A DNA stretch of 64,000 nucleotides from Arthrobacter mangrovi (lineage in GTDB: Bacteria > Actinomycetota > Actinomycetes > Actinomycetales > Micrococcaceae). The stretch lies in NCBI RefSeq assembly GCF_026011795.1, contig NZ_BRVS01000007.1:1-64000 (forward strand), read 5' to 3'. The translations under genes were made by a program, and so were the position numbers. Positions 34,891 through 44,071 of this stretch are shown piece after piece. The notes under the pieces were generated by a model. It had not been told where the DNA came from, ran no database searches, and saw only the letters and a program-made list of their open reading frames with translations. Within the stretch, counting starts at the first letter, position 1. Every line of letters begins with the position of its first letter.

Positions 34891-35062
34891 GGTCCATTCT
34901 TAGTTGAGCCGCCCCCCGAAGACAATGGCCGCCTCCGGATCCGCCGGCCTCGCCGGTCGCCTTGTGTGCTGCCGGAATGAGTCATACGGTGGAGAAAAGT
35001 AAGCCAACTGAACAATGCTCACGGCAGCCGTGCAGCCGAACCGGATCCAGACGGGAGGCACA

Positions 35063-35743
35063 ATGCGGATCAGAGCCGAACGGGCCAAGAGATATCCGGA
35101 CCGGCGCGAGGCCGGCAGGACCCTTGTATCCCACCTGCAGGCCTATGCCGGCAGGGACGACACGCTGGTCCTCGGGTTGCCGCGCGGCGGCGTTCCGGTG
35201 GCCGCGGCCGTAGCCGACGGCCTGGACCTGCCGATGGACGTGGTCCTGGTGCGCAAGATCGGCGTTCCCGGGCATGCGGAAGTGGCCATGGGCGCCATGG
35301 CGTCGGTGGCCGGCCACCAGGTGACCGTCCGGAACGAGGACGTGTTGTCCCGCTATCTCGCGGACTTCGGCCGCAGGGCTGCGTTCGACGACGTCGCCGC
35401 GCGGGAGCGCGCGGAACTGGAGCGCCGGGAGCAGCTGTACCGCTCCGGGCGGGAGCCGCCCGCCGTCGCCGGACGCACGGTCATCGTGGTCGACGACGGC
35501 CTCGCGACCGGGGCTACCATGCGGGCCGCCGTTGCCGTCCTGCGGGAACTGGATCCGGCGCGCGTCGTCGTCGCCGTCCCCGTGGGGCTCGGCCACACCT
35601 GCGAGCTGCTGCGGCGGCAGGCCGACGAGGTCGTCTGCCCGTGGGTGCCGAAGGACTTCGTGGCCGTGGGGCAGGCCTACGAGATTTTCGACCAGACAAG
35701 CGACGAGGAGGTGATAGGGCTGCTGGCCGGGCATCGCCATTGA
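35063..35743 (+). CDS. phosphoribosyltransferase-fold protein
   Basis: A 226-residue type I PRTase domain with the PRPP loop VDDGLATGAT (143-152), an N-terminal LGLPRGGVPVAAAVADGL and VRKIGVPGHAEVAMGA. This subgroup, often annotated simply as phosphoribosyltransferase, is common in actinobacterial stress regions and has no assigned base substrate. The ATG at 35063 has GGGAGG five bases upstream. It starts a plus-strand series and ends 110 bases before the ATP-grasp gene. Regulatory use of PRPP, as in PyrR, is an alternative to catalysis. Confidence 0.85.
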   Translation: MRIRAERAKRYPDRREAGRTLVSHLQAYAGRDDTLVLGLPRGGVPVAAAVADGLDLPMDVVLVRKIGVPGHAEVAMGAMASVAGHQVTVRNEDVLSRYLADFGRRAAFDDVAARERAELERREQLYRSGREPPAVAGRTVIVVDDGLATGATMRAAVAVLRELDPARVVVAVPVGLGHTCELLRRQADEVVCPWVPKDFVAVGQAYEIFDQTSDEEVIGLLAGHRH

Positions 35744-35853
35744 GCCCGGACCATCCGGTGCCCGGAGAACCCCGCGGCATCGGGCGGCACGCACGTTGGG
35801 GGAAAACTATGAATCGCCGGCAGCTCGGCTGCTGCCGGAGGGAGGACGGCACT

Positions 35854-37161
35854 ATGACAGCCAAGAACGTATTTGTCCTGGGTCTGACCGAGGTCCAGCG
35901 AGGTGAATTGGAGACTGTCCGCGGTGCCGATCACTACGCATTCCACAACCTGCTGGACTATTCGATCCTGGTCAACACGGCCGAGATCGACTTCCGCGGG
36001 CTGCTGGAACAGGCACGCAGGGAACTGCGCGGGTTCGACGGTTCCGTGGACGCCATCATCACGCACTGGGATTTCCCGGCGAGCATCATCGGCCCCATAC
36101 TGTCGGCCGAGTTCGGACTGCCCGCCCCTACGCTGGAAAGCCTGCTCAAGTGCGAACACAAGTACTGGAGCCGGCTGGAACAGCAGGCTTCGGTTCCGGA
36201 GTGCGTCCCGCAGTTCGCGGCCTTCGATCCGTTCGACGACGAGGCCCTGGATAAAATCGACATCCCGTACCCCTTCTGGGTGAAGCCCGTGAAGGCGCAT
36301 TCCTCCAATCTTGGCTTCGCCGTCGAGGACGAGGCCGGATTCCGCGAGGCGATCACGAAGATCAGGGCCGGTATCGGCCAGGTCGGGGACGCCTTCAACG
36401 AGGTCCTCTCGCTCGTTGACCTTCCCGCCAAAATCGGCGACGCCGACGGCAATACCTGCCTCGCCGAGCAGTTCGTCTCCGGGACCCAGGCCGCTCCCGA
36501 AGGCACCATGTTCCGCGGCACATTCAACGCCCACGGCGTTTTCGACATGCATAAGGATGACGCCGGCACCAGCTTCGAGCGCCTGGACTACCCGGCCAAC
36601 AGCGTGCCGGAGGGCGTGCAGCAGCGGATGATCGACATCACCGAGCGGTACATCCGCCACGTCGGCTTCGACAACGGCTGCTTCAACGCAGAGTTCATGT
36701 GGGACGAGGCGGAGGACAAGCTCTGGCTGATCGAGGTCAACACCCGCATCTCGCAGTCGCACAGCGACCTCTTTGCCAAGGTCGACGGCGTGTCCAACCA
36801 CGAAGTCGCCATCCGGATCGCACTCGGCCAGGAACCGCGCATGCCGCACCGCGAGGGGAATTTCGACGTCGCTTCCCAGTGCATGATCTTCCATGACGAA
36901 GACGCGATCGTCACTCGGGTCCCCAGCGACGCCGAACGCGACGCCATCCGGCAGAAGTACCCGGAGACTACAGTGACCCTCCAGGTCAAGGGCGGCGAGC
37001 GCCTCTCCGAGCTACCGAACCAGGACAGTTACCGCTACATCCTGGGCAAGCTGTACATCGGAGCCGAGGACCGGCGCCAGCTCGTGGAGCGCTACAACAG
37101 CATCCTCGAAGAACTTCGCTTCGAGTTCGCGCCGGTGGAAGGGCAGAAAGGAGCCGCGTGA
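35854..37161 (+). CDS. stand-alone ATP-grasp ligase
   Basis: A 435-residue ATP-grasp enzyme. Lys144 lies in the first ATP lysine motif (YPFWVKPVKAHSSNLGF); the metal site is in NAEFMWDE and LWLIEVNTRISQSHSDLF (Glu294, Asn296). It has the layout of carboxylate-amine ligases but no recognised substrate domain. The ATG at 35854 has GGAGGAC upstream. Its stop overlaps the start of the CocE/NonD hydrolase as GTGA, so the two are coupled. A ligase and an amide- or ester-hydrolase on one transcript suggest synthesis and turnover of a small peptide-like compound; the substrate is unknown. Confidence 0.88.
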   Translation: MTAKNVFVLGLTEVQRGELETVRGADHYAFHNLLDYSILVNTAEIDFRGLLEQARRELRGFDGSVDAIITHWDFPASIIGPILSAEFGLPAPTLESLLKCEHKYWSRLEQQASVPECVPQFAAFDPFDDEALDKIDIPYPFWVKPVKAHSSNLGFAVEDEAGFREAITKIRAGIGQVGDAFNEVLSLVDLPAKIGDADGNTCLAEQFVSGTQAAPEGTMFRGTFNAHGVFDMHKDDAGTSFERLDYPANSVPEGVQQRMIDITERYIRHVGFDNGCFNAEFMWDEAEDKLWLIEVNTRISQSHSDLFAKVDGVSNHEVAIRIALGQEPRMPHREGNFDVASQCMIFHDEDAIVTRVPSDAERDAIRQKYPETTVTLQVKGGERLSELPNQDSYRYILGKLYIGAEDRRQLVERYNSILEELRFEFAPVEGQKGAA

Positions 37162-39197
37162 AGACGATAACCGAGCTTCCCCACGAAGTCCGCACGATCG
37201 AGAACCTGTACATCCCCATGCGCGACGGCGCCCGCCTCGCCGCCAGGCTATGGCTTCCGGTCGACGCGGAGCAGCTGCCGGTACCGGCGGTCCTGGAGTA
37301 CCTGCCGTACCGCAAGCGCGACAGCACCCGCGGGCGGGATGCCCTCAACCATCCGTACCTGGCGGGACACGGCTACGCCTGCATCCGCGTCGACATGCGC
37401 GGCAGCGGCGACTCGGACGGGGTGATCGTGGACGAGTACCGCCCCCAGGAGCACGAGGACGCCGAAGACGTCATCGCCTGGCTCGCAGAACAGCCCTGGT
37501 GCGACGGCAATGTCGGCATGATGGGCATCTCCTGGGGCGGATTCAACAGCCTCCAGGTCGCGGCGCGCCGGCCTCCGGCGCTCAAGGCCATCATCAGTGC
37601 CTCCGCCACCGAGGATCTCTACGTCGACAACATGCACTACATGGGCGGCTGCCTGCTCGCGGACAACCTCTCCGAGGCCACCGTCATGTTCGCGTTCAAC
37701 AGCCTGCCGCCGGATCCGGCCATTGTCGGCGAGCGCTGGCGCGAGCTGTGGCACGAGCGTTTGGAAGGCAGCGGGCTGTGGCTGGAAACCTGGCTGGAGC
37801 ACCAGCGCCGGGACGATTACTGGAAGCCCGCATCCGTGTGCGAGGACTACAGTTCGATCCAATGCCCCGTCATGGCTGTGGGCGGCTGGGCCGACGGTTA
37901 CACCAACGCCATCTTCCGCCTCCTCGAACATCTCGAGGTGCCAAGGAAGGGGCTCATCGGCCCGTGGGGACACAAGTACCCGCACCTCGGGGTCCCTGGC
38001 CCGGCGATCGGCTTCCTCCAGGAGGTCGTGCGCTGGTGGGACCACTGGCTCAAGGGCAAGGACACCGGCCTGATGGACGAGCCGATGCTGCGCGCCTGGA
38101 TGCAGGACAGCGTTTCGCCCGAGCCGTCCTATGATGATCGCCCGGGGCGGTGGGTTGCCGAGGACTTCTGGCCGTCGGCCAATGTCGAGCCGCGGCGCTT
38201 CGCCTTGAGCCGCCACGGCATCGAGGAGGGGGGCGCGCCGGACCGAGACGGCAGCGACGTCACCCTGCAGTCGCCGCTCAGCGTCGGCATGTTCGCCGGC
38301 AAGTGGGCCTCGTATGCGGCCACGCCGGACCTGCCCTTCGACCAGCGCGAGGAAGACGGCGGTGCATTGGTCTACGAGACGGAGCCGCTGACCCGGCCGA
38401 TGGAGATTTTCGGGCTGCCGTCGGCCTCGTTCGAGGTTTCCGCGGATAAACCGGTCGCCCAGCTCGCGGTGCGTCTGTCCGACGTCGCCCCTAACGGCGA
38501 GGCAACCCGCTTCACCTACGGATTGCTGAACCTCACCCATCGGGACGGCAGCGAGGACCCGCAGCCGCTCGTGCCGGGGGAGCGGTACCGGGTCACGGTC
38601 CCGCTGAACGGCATTGCACAGAGCATCCCGGCGGGGCACCGGCTTCGGCTCTCGGTATCGACCTCGTACTGGCCGCTCGCCTGGCCGGCGCCTGATGCTG
38701 CCATGGTCACGTTCAGCGCCGGGTCCGGCTCGCTGACCCTGCCCGTGCGCGAGCCCCGCGAATCGGACGCACGGCTCAGGGAGTTCGACGAGCCCGCCGC
38801 GGCCCCGGAACTCCAGACCACGGTGCTGGAACCGGGGGAACACCATTGGCGGGTGTCCCGGGACCTGGCGACCAACGTCTCGACCCTGGAAGTAGTCAAC
38901 GACCAGGGCGCCTTCCGCATCGACGAAACGGACACGGTGATCCGGCGCGCGACCAGCGAGTGGTACAGCTTTCGCTGGAACGAGGTCAACTCTGTCCGTG
39001 GCGAGACGCGGACGGTGCGCAGGTTCGAGCGCGACGATTGGAAGATCGAAGTCGTCACCCGCACGGTCCTGACTTCCACGCCGTCGGACTTCCACATCAG
39101 CGCCCAGCTGGACGCATACGAGCTCGACGCCGGCCGCGGCGATCCGCGGGTCTACTCGCAGAACTGGCAGCGCGCGGTGCCCCGGGACCTGGTCTAA
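37158..39197 (+). CDS. CocE/NonD family serine hydrolase
   Basis: A 679-residue alpha/beta hydrolase of the X-Pro dipeptidyl-peptidase/cocaine esterase group. The nucleophile is Ser125 in GMMGISWGGFNSLQV; the N-terminal MRDGARLAARLWLP and RGSGDSDG motifs are typical. The C-terminal third is the jelly-roll domain of the family. Because the usual C-terminus is near residue 580, the last ~90 residues (from about VVNDQGAFRIDETD) look like an added beta-rich domain. No signal peptide is seen, so it is probably cytoplasmic. It begins with GTG inside the ATP-grasp stop. Confidence 0.9.
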   Translation: MKTITELPHEVRTIENLYIPMRDGARLAARLWLPVDAEQLPVPAVLEYLPYRKRDSTRGRDALNHPYLAGHGYACIRVDMRGSGDSDGVIVDEYRPQEHEDAEDVIAWLAEQPWCDGNVGMMGISWGGFNSLQVAARRPPALKAIISASATEDLYVDNMHYMGGCLLADNLSEATVMFAFNSLPPDPAIVGERWRELWHERLEGSGLWLETWLEHQRRDDYWKPASVCEDYSSIQCPVMAVGGWADGYTNAIFRLLEHLEVPRKGLIGPWGHKYPHLGVPGPAIGFLQEVVRWWDHWLKGKDTGLMDEPMLRAWMQDSVSPEPSYDDRPGRWVAEDFWPSANVEPRRFALSRHGIEEGGAPDRDGSDVTLQSPLSVGMFAGKWASYAATPDLPFDQREEDGGALVYETEPLTRPMEIFGLPSASFEVSADKPVAQLAVRLSDVAPNGEATRFTYGLLNLTHRDGSEDPQPLVPGERYRVTVPLNGIAQSIPAGHRLRLSVSTSYWPLAWPAPDAAMVTFSAGSGSLTLPVREPRESDARLREFDEPAAAPELQTTVLEPGEHHWRVSRDLATNVSTLEVVNDQGAFRIDETDTVIRRATSEWYSFRWNEVNSVRGETRTVRRFERDDWKIEVVTRTVLTSTPSDFHISAQLDAYELDAGRGDPRVYSQNWQRAVPRDLV

Positions 39198-39217
39198 CCG
39201 AACAAGGAAGGAACACC

Positions 39218-39427
39218 ATGGACAGCAAGGACGACGAACGCGGTACGGTGCCCAATGCCCAGCCTCCGCAGGAGGCGGACCGGGCCGCGCAGGGAGGGGC
39301 GGCGTCGGCCAATCCCGACCCGGCCGAAGGCAACGTGACGGGCCTGGAACCGGGCGGCGGCGTTCCTCCGGGGGAGACGCCGCCGGCAGAAGACCAGATG
39401 AGCGCGGACCAGGGCCACGAGGAGTAG
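39218..39427 (+). CDS. small Pro/Gly-rich protein (DUF6480-like)
   Basis: A 69-residue, acidic, probably disordered protein starting 20 bases after the hydrolase stop, with AAGGAAGGA in front of the ATG. The core NPDPAEGNVTGLEPGGGVPPG followed by ETPPAE resembles what I recall of the actinobacterial DUF6480 family. Many members of that family have a C-terminal membrane helix, which is absent here. Function unknown. Its position implies co-transcription with the hydrolase and the following YtxH-like gene. Confidence 0.7.
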   Translation: MDSKDDERGTVPNAQPPQEADRAAQGGAASANPDPAEGNVTGLEPGGGVPPGETPPAEDQMSADQGHEE

Positions 39428-39434
39428 CGGCGCC

Positions 39435-39833
39435 ATGATGAAGAAACTGTTGTTCGGCGCCGGACTCGCCACCGGCTTCATTCTCGGGTCCAAGGCCGGC
39501 CGCGGTACGTATGACCAACTGGCAGGCGCGGCCGGGAGGATCTGGCGCGCCAAGACCGGCCCAACCTCGGGCGCAACCTCCGGCCCGAGCGGCCGCCGCT
39601 CCGCGGACAGCGCCGCCCCCGCGGACGCCGTGCGTGCGACACCGGCGCCATCAGGCGCGGCGCGGGACCAGTCCGGCGTGGACGCAGCCGCCAGGAACGG
39701 GCAGGCAGCGGCCGGTCGGCGGGTGGGCCCGGACCCGTCCACGGACGACCGCCCCGGCTCCGAATGGAGCGGCACCCGCGCCGGGAGCGTCGAGACGGTG
39801 GGCGACCCGGAGGAGGAACTGGGCCATTCCTAG
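39435..39833 (+). CDS. YtxH-like membrane-anchored protein
   Basis: A 132-residue protein with one N-terminal hydrophobic segment and the YtxH-type motif LFGAGLATGFILGSKAGRGTY followed by a short helix. The remainder is low-complexity Ala/Gly/Pro/Arg and probably disordered. YtxH-type proteins are small general-stress proteins of unknown mechanism. The ATG lies seven bases after the previous stop. It belongs to the tail of the ATP-grasp/hydrolase transcription unit. Confidence 0.72.
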   Translation: MMKKLLFGAGLATGFILGSKAGRGTYDQLAGAAGRIWRAKTGPTSGATSGPSGRRSADSAAPADAVRATPAPSGAARDQSGVDAAARNGQAAAGRRVGPDPSTDDRPGSEWSGTRAGSVETVGDPEEELGHS

Positions 39834-39853
39834 GAGAGCCCTGCGGCACCGGG

Positions 39854-40291
39854 TCAGCCGGCCTCCCGATGGAACGGCATCGATGAAGGTACGGCGACCC
39901 GGTGCGGGGCGGCGTTGAGCCTCCGGCCGCGCACGCCTCGGGCCGGGACGGCGAACACCACCACCTGGCGGGCGCCGTCGGCTTCTTTGGACTTGATCGT
40001 CAGGCTGCGCGCTCCCACCGGAACGGCGGGCGTGAAGACATGCAGCTGCCTCGATCCCATCGTCACTGTTCCCCCGTGCGCGTAGTCGGTGCCCAAATGG
40101 TCTTCGACGAAGATCTCCGGGTCGGCTACCGGGCCATCACCGGGCGACGTCAACTGGAGGTTGACCACGAGCCCGCTGCTCCAGACCTCGACCGAGAGCA
40201 CAATGAACTCGGTGTGCGGCGTATGGTGGCGGCCCAGCGTCTGAGGCAGCAGTACGTGCCGGAGTTCGCCCGTGGGCAGTGGGTCTTTCAT
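39854..40291 (-). CDS. hypothetical beta-rich protein
   Basis: A 145-residue protein on the opposite strand. AGGAGG six bases before the ATG supports it as real. The alternating hydrophobic pattern (EFIVLSVEVWSSGLVVNLQL, then SLTIKSKE and VVVFAVPA) suggests an Ig-like or C2-like beta sandwich. There is no signal peptide and no membrane helix. I do not recognise the family. It converges with the YtxH-like gene, leaving 20 bases between stops, and diverges from the GH13 pair. Confidence 0.65.
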   Translation of the reverse strand: MKDPLPTGELRHVLLPQTLGRHHTPHTEFIVLSVEVWSSGLVVNLQLTSPGDGPVADPEIFVEDHLGTDYAHGGTVTMGSRQLHVFTPAVPVGARSLTIKSKEADGARQVVVFAVPARGVRGRRLNAAPHRVAVPSSMPFHREAG

Positions 40292-40376
40292 GAGGCACCT
40301 CCTGAGGTGAAGATACCCATTTTAGTAAGCCGGCGTTCACTGTGCACTGATTTCCGCACTGATTCTTCAACCTCCC

Positions 40377-40406
40377 TCGACAGTGGTCGAGCCGCGATGC
40401 TAGACA
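40377..40406 (+). promoter_or_regulatory. predicted promoter of the GH13 pair
   Basis: -35-like TCGACA (40377-40382) and -10-like TAGACA (40401-40406) with an 18-base spacer, about 100 bases before the first GH13 start. The CBS gene downstream has the same -10 hexamer. Confidence 0.45.
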
Positions 40407-40509
40407 GAGGGCACGGGCGCCTTCGACCTGCAGGGCCGCCCGGCGCGAGCACGAGTCCGACATCCCCCAACCGGTTGCGCGGCAGCCGGAGTGCAAGGAG
40501 CAACGGTCC

Positions 40510-42234
40510 ATGCGTATTGCCGACACCTCCGATCTGTGGTGGAAGAACGCGCTGATCTACTGCGTGGACATCGAGACGTTCTTCGACTCCGACGGCGACG
40601 GCACCGGTGACATCGCGGGCCTCGCCGAACGCGTTGACTACCTGGTCGAACTGGGCGTGACGTGCCTGTGGCTTATGCCCTTCTACCCGACGCCTGACCG
40701 GGACGATGGCTACGACATCATGGATTTCTACGGCGTCGACCACCGGCTGGGCAGTGCCGGCGACCTGGTGGAGCTGATCCGCACCGCCAAGAGCCGCGGG
40801 CTTCGCGTCATCGCCGACCTGGTCGTGAACCACACCTCGGACCAGCACCCGTGGTTCCAGGCTTCCCGCGCCAGCACCGACAATGAGTTCCGCGACTACT
40901 ACGTCTGGCGCGAGGACGAACCGCCGGACACCTCGGACCTGGTCGTCTTCACCCAGGAGGAGAAGGGTGTATGGACCAAGGACGAGCCGACCGGGCACTG
41001 GTACCTGCACCGCTTCTACAAGCACCAGCCGGACCTGAATATCGCGAACCCGAAGGTCCGCGACGAGATCGCCAAGATTATCGGATTCTGGCTCCAGCTC
41101 GGCCTCGACGGGTTCCGGGTGGACGCCGTGCCGCAACTGGTCACCGTCGGGATGAAGGACGAACTCGAGAGCTCCACGGCCTTCACCGATCCCCACGGTT
41201 TCCTGCGTTCGCTGCGCCGCTTCATGAACCGTCGGAACGGCCAGTCCGTACTGCTCGGGGAGGTGAACCTGCCCTACAAGGACCAGGTCAGCCTCTTCGG
41301 CGACGGGGACAGCGCCGAACTGACACTGATCTTCGACTTCGTGGCGATGCAGCAGATGTACCTCTCGCTGGCCCGCGCGGACGCCGGGCCGCTGGCGACC
41401 GCCTTGAAGAACCGGCCGGCGATCCCGCCGGAGGCGCAGTGGGCTACCTTCGTCCGCAACCATGACGAACTGACGCTGGACCAGCTTTCGGAGTCCGAGC
41501 GCGAAGAGGTCTTCGCCGCCTTCGGGCCGGAGAAGAGCATGCAGGTCTACGGCCGCGGCCTCAAGCGCCGCCTGCCTCCGATGCTGCAGGGCGACCCGGA
41601 CCGGATCCGGATGGTGTACTCCCTGCTGTTCTCGCTTCCCGGAACCCCGGCGCTCTACTACGGCGAGGAGGTCGGCATGGGGGAGGACCTGTCGGCCGAT
41701 GGCAGGATGTCGGTGCGGACCCCCATGCAGTGGACCTCCGGCCCGAACGGCGGATTCTCCTCCGGCCATGAGGAAGACCTGGCCAGCGCCGTCGTCCGAG
41801 GTGATTTCGGTCCCCGCCATGTCAACGTCGCTGACGCCAAGCAGGACCCGGGTTCGCTGCTGAACTTCATGACGAAGCTCGCACGCCGCTACCGCGAGTG
41901 CCCCGAACTGGCCTGGGGCAGCTTCTCAGTCCTGGACCAGCCCCGCAGGGAGGTCCTCGCCCATCGCTGCACCTGGGATGGCTCCAGCGTGATCGCCGTG
42001 CACAACTTCGGCGCCGCCAAGACCAAGGTTCCGCTACTGCTCAAGGACGCGGGACCGGACGCCCGCCTCGTGGACCTTCTGGGCCAGGACCATATGGAAC
42101 TTAACGACGACGGCGGGGCGCAGCTTGAGCTGCCGGGCTACGGTTTCCGCTGGCTGCGGCTACTGTCCCGGGGCGAGGAAACCCATAAGCTTCCGCAAGT
42201 CATGACCACCGTGGCTTCGGCAGGAAAGGACTAA
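40510..42234 (+). CDS. GH13 alpha-amylase family enzyme (trehalose-synthase-like)
   Basis: A 574-residue GH13 enzyme with the full catalytic set: nucleophile Asp205 (GFRVDAVP), acid/base Glu251 (LLGEVNL) and transition-state Asp319 (FVRNHDELT). LWWKNALIYCVDIETFFDSD at the N-terminus, the long insert after VVNHTSDQHPWF and the DELTLDQL segment resemble trehalose synthase (TreS) subfamilies more than secreted amylases. There is no signal peptide, so it acts on intracellular maltose, trehalose or glucans. It is followed after seven bases by a second GH13 gene. Link to the glgC/glgA pathway is inference. Confidence 0.87.
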   Translation: MRIADTSDLWWKNALIYCVDIETFFDSDGDGTGDIAGLAERVDYLVELGVTCLWLMPFYPTPDRDDGYDIMDFYGVDHRLGSAGDLVELIRTAKSRGLRVIADLVVNHTSDQHPWFQASRASTDNEFRDYYVWREDEPPDTSDLVVFTQEEKGVWTKDEPTGHWYLHRFYKHQPDLNIANPKVRDEIAKIIGFWLQLGLDGFRVDAVPQLVTVGMKDELESSTAFTDPHGFLRSLRRFMNRRNGQSVLLGEVNLPYKDQVSLFGDGDSAELTLIFDFVAMQQMYLSLARADAGPLATALKNRPAIPPEAQWATFVRNHDELTLDQLSESEREEVFAAFGPEKSMQVYGRGLKRRLPPMLQGDPDRIRMVYSLLFSLPGTPALYYGEEVGMGEDLSADGRMSVRTPMQWTSGPNGGFSSGHEEDLASAVVRGDFGPRHVNVADAKQDPGSLLNFMTKLARRYRECPELAWGSFSVLDQPRREVLAHRCTWDGSSVIAVHNFGAAKTKVPLLLKDAGPDARLVDLLGQDHMELNDDGGAQLELPGYGFRWLRLLSRGEETHKLPQVMTTVASAGKD

Positions 42235-42241
42235 CCACGTA

Positions 42242-43924
42242 ATGACCGACAGCACAGGCACGGCACGAACCAGCACAGGCACGGCCCGGCGCTCCGCCGA
42301 CCCCAACTGGTGGCGGCAGGCAAGCGTCTACCAGATCTACCCGCGCAGCTTTGCGGACGCCGACGGAGACGGCCTCGGCGACCTGCGCGGGGTCGCGGCG
42401 AAGGTTCCGTACCTGGCCGCACTGGGCATCGATGCGGTGTGGCTCAGTCCCTTCTACCCTTCGCCGCTCGCAGACGGCGGCTACGACGTGGCCGATTACC
42501 GGGACGTGGACCGAAGGCTGGGAACGCTCGACGACTTTGATCGCATGGCCCAGGCCCTCCACGCCGCCGACATCAAGATCATCGTCGACATCGTGCCGAA
42601 CCACTCGTCCGACGAGCATTCGTGGTTCCGCGAGGCCCTCGCCGCGGGCCGCGGGTCGCCTGCCCGGGACCGCTACATCTTCCGCGACGGCCTGGGCCCG
42701 GACGGGTCGAGGCCGCCCTCCGATTGGGTCTCCCATTTCGGCGGGAGCGCCTGGACCAGGATCACCGAGCCGTCCGGGGAACCGGGACAGTGGTACCTGC
42801 ACCTGTTCGCCAAGGAACAGCCGGACTGGAACTGGGAGCACCCCGAGGTCCGCAAGGACTTCGAAACGACGCTGAGGTTCTGGTCGGACAGGGGAGTGGA
42901 CGGCTTCCGCGTGGACGTGGCCCATGCCCTCGCCAAGGACATGTCGGAACCGCTGCGCAGCAAGCCGACCGTCGCCGACGAACTGACGCCGGTGGATGGC
43001 AAGGATCCGCTCTTCGACCGCGATGAGGTCCATGAGATCTACGCAGAGTGGCGCAAGGTCTTCGACGAATACGACCCGCCGAGGAGCGCTGTCGCAGAGG
43101 CCTGGGTACCAGCCGAACGGCGGCCGGCTTACGCCAGCCCCGAGGGCCTGGGCCAGGCCTTCAACTTCGACCTGCTGCGCGCCGACTTCGACCCGCATGC
43201 CTTCCGCGAGATCATCACGAACAATCTCGACCAGGCAGCCGCCTCCGGGGCGTCGTCCACCTGGGTCCTCTCCAACCACGATGTCGTCCGCCACGCCAGC
43301 CGCTACGGCCTGCCCCCGGGGCACGACCTCGGCCATTGGCTGATGGGCGACGGCGCCGATCCCGAGGTGGACTATGAGGCGGGACTCCGGAGGGCCCGCG
43401 CGGCTACCCTCCTGATCCTGGCGCTGCCCGGCTCGACCTACCTCTACCAGGGCGAGGAACTGGGTCTGTTCGAAGTCGCCGACCTGCCCGCAGAAGCCCT
43501 GCAGGATCCGATCTGGCAGCGGACCGGACGGAAGCTCAAGGGACGGGACGGCTGCCGGGTGCCGCTGCCCTGGACGACCGGAGGCCCGTCCTTCGGCTTC
43601 GGGCCCGACGGAGCGCATCTGCCGCAGCCCGCCTGGTTCGCGGATGCCGCGGTAGAGGTCCAGGACCGCCAGGCAGACTCAACCCTTGAGTTCTACCGGG
43701 CGGCCCTTCGGCTCCGCCGCGAACTCCAGGGCTACGAAGAGCTGACCTGGGCCGACGGCGCCGCCGACGACGTCTTGCACTTCATCCGGCCGGGAGGCTG
43801 GCACTGCATCACCAACTTCAGCAGCAGCGACGTGGCACTGCCGGCCGGTACCTGCCGGATTAGCAGCGGTCCCCTTCGGGCCGGAGAACTGCCGCCCGAC
43901 ACGACGGCCTGGCTGACCCGGTGA
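42242..43924 (+). CDS. GH13 alpha-glucosidase/oligo-1,6-glucosidase
   Basis: A 560-residue GH13 enzyme. Catalytic residues are Asp225 (GFRVDVAH), Glu286 (AVAEAWVP) and Asp347 (LSNHDVVRH); WWRQASVYQIYPRSF and GIDAVWLSPFYPSP are the usual alpha-glucosidase motifs. There is no signal peptide. It should release glucose from short maltooligosaccharides or related disaccharides. It begins seven bases after the TreS-like gene, so both are on one mRNA. The N-terminal 14 residues contain a duplicated STGTAR encoded by a 21-base repeat. Confidence 0.9.
   Translation: MTDSTGTARTSTGTARRSADPNWWRQASVYQIYPRSFADADGDGLGDLRGVAAKVPYLAALGIDAVWLSPFYPSPLADGGYDVADYRDVDRRLGTLDDFDRMAQALHAADIKIIVDIVPNHSSDEHSWFREALAAGRGSPARDRYIFRDGLGPDGSRPPSDWVSHFGGSAWTRITEPSGEPGQWYLHLFAKEQPDWNWEHPEVRKDFETTLRFWSDRGVDGFRVDVAHALAKDMSEPLRSKPTVADELTPVDGKDPLFDRDEVHEIYAEWRKVFDEYDPPRSAVAEAWVPAERRPAYASPEGLGQAFNFDLLRADFDPHAFREIITNNLDQAAASGASSTWVLSNHDVVRHASRYGLPPGHDLGHWLMGDGADPEVDYEAGLRRARAATLLILALPGSTYLYQGEELGLFEVADLPAEALQDPIWQRTGRKLKGRDGCRVPLPWTTGGPSFGFGPDGAHLPQPAWFADAAVEVQDRQADSTLEFYRAALRLRRELQGYEELTWADGAADDVLHFIRPGGWHCITNFSSSDVALPAGTCRISSGPLRAGELPPDTTAWLTR
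42251..42292 (+). repeat. 21-base in-frame tandem duplication
   Basis: The 14 bases at 42251-42264 recur exactly at 42272-42285 with a 21-base period, duplicating seven codons at the start of the alpha-glucosidase. A length-variable N-terminus between strains would be expected. Confidence 0.7.
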
Positions 43925-44001
43925 CCGGCGGGCTGGCGCAGGCGCCCAGGCCGGCGCGGGCGCGGCCGGGCGCGGTGCGGGGCCCGGATCGGCCTTGGCT
44001 C

Positions 44002-44030
44002 TTCAACCCCGGACCCGACAGTGCTAGACA
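44002..44030 (+). promoter_or_regulatory. predicted promoter of the CBS/ThDP genes
   Basis: -35-like TTCAAC (44002-44007), 17-base spacer, -10-like TAGACA (44025-44030), about 40 bases before the CBS-protein start. Confidence 0.4.
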
Positions 44031-44071
44031 AGTAAGTACCCTTACAAGTTCCATCTGCAGGAGTGAGAAGG

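Noticed and set aside
37248-39518. 756-codon minus-strand open frame opposite the CocE/NonD hydrolase
   Set aside because: Arises from high third-position GC. The hydrolase motifs and the coupled start on the plus strand are decisive.
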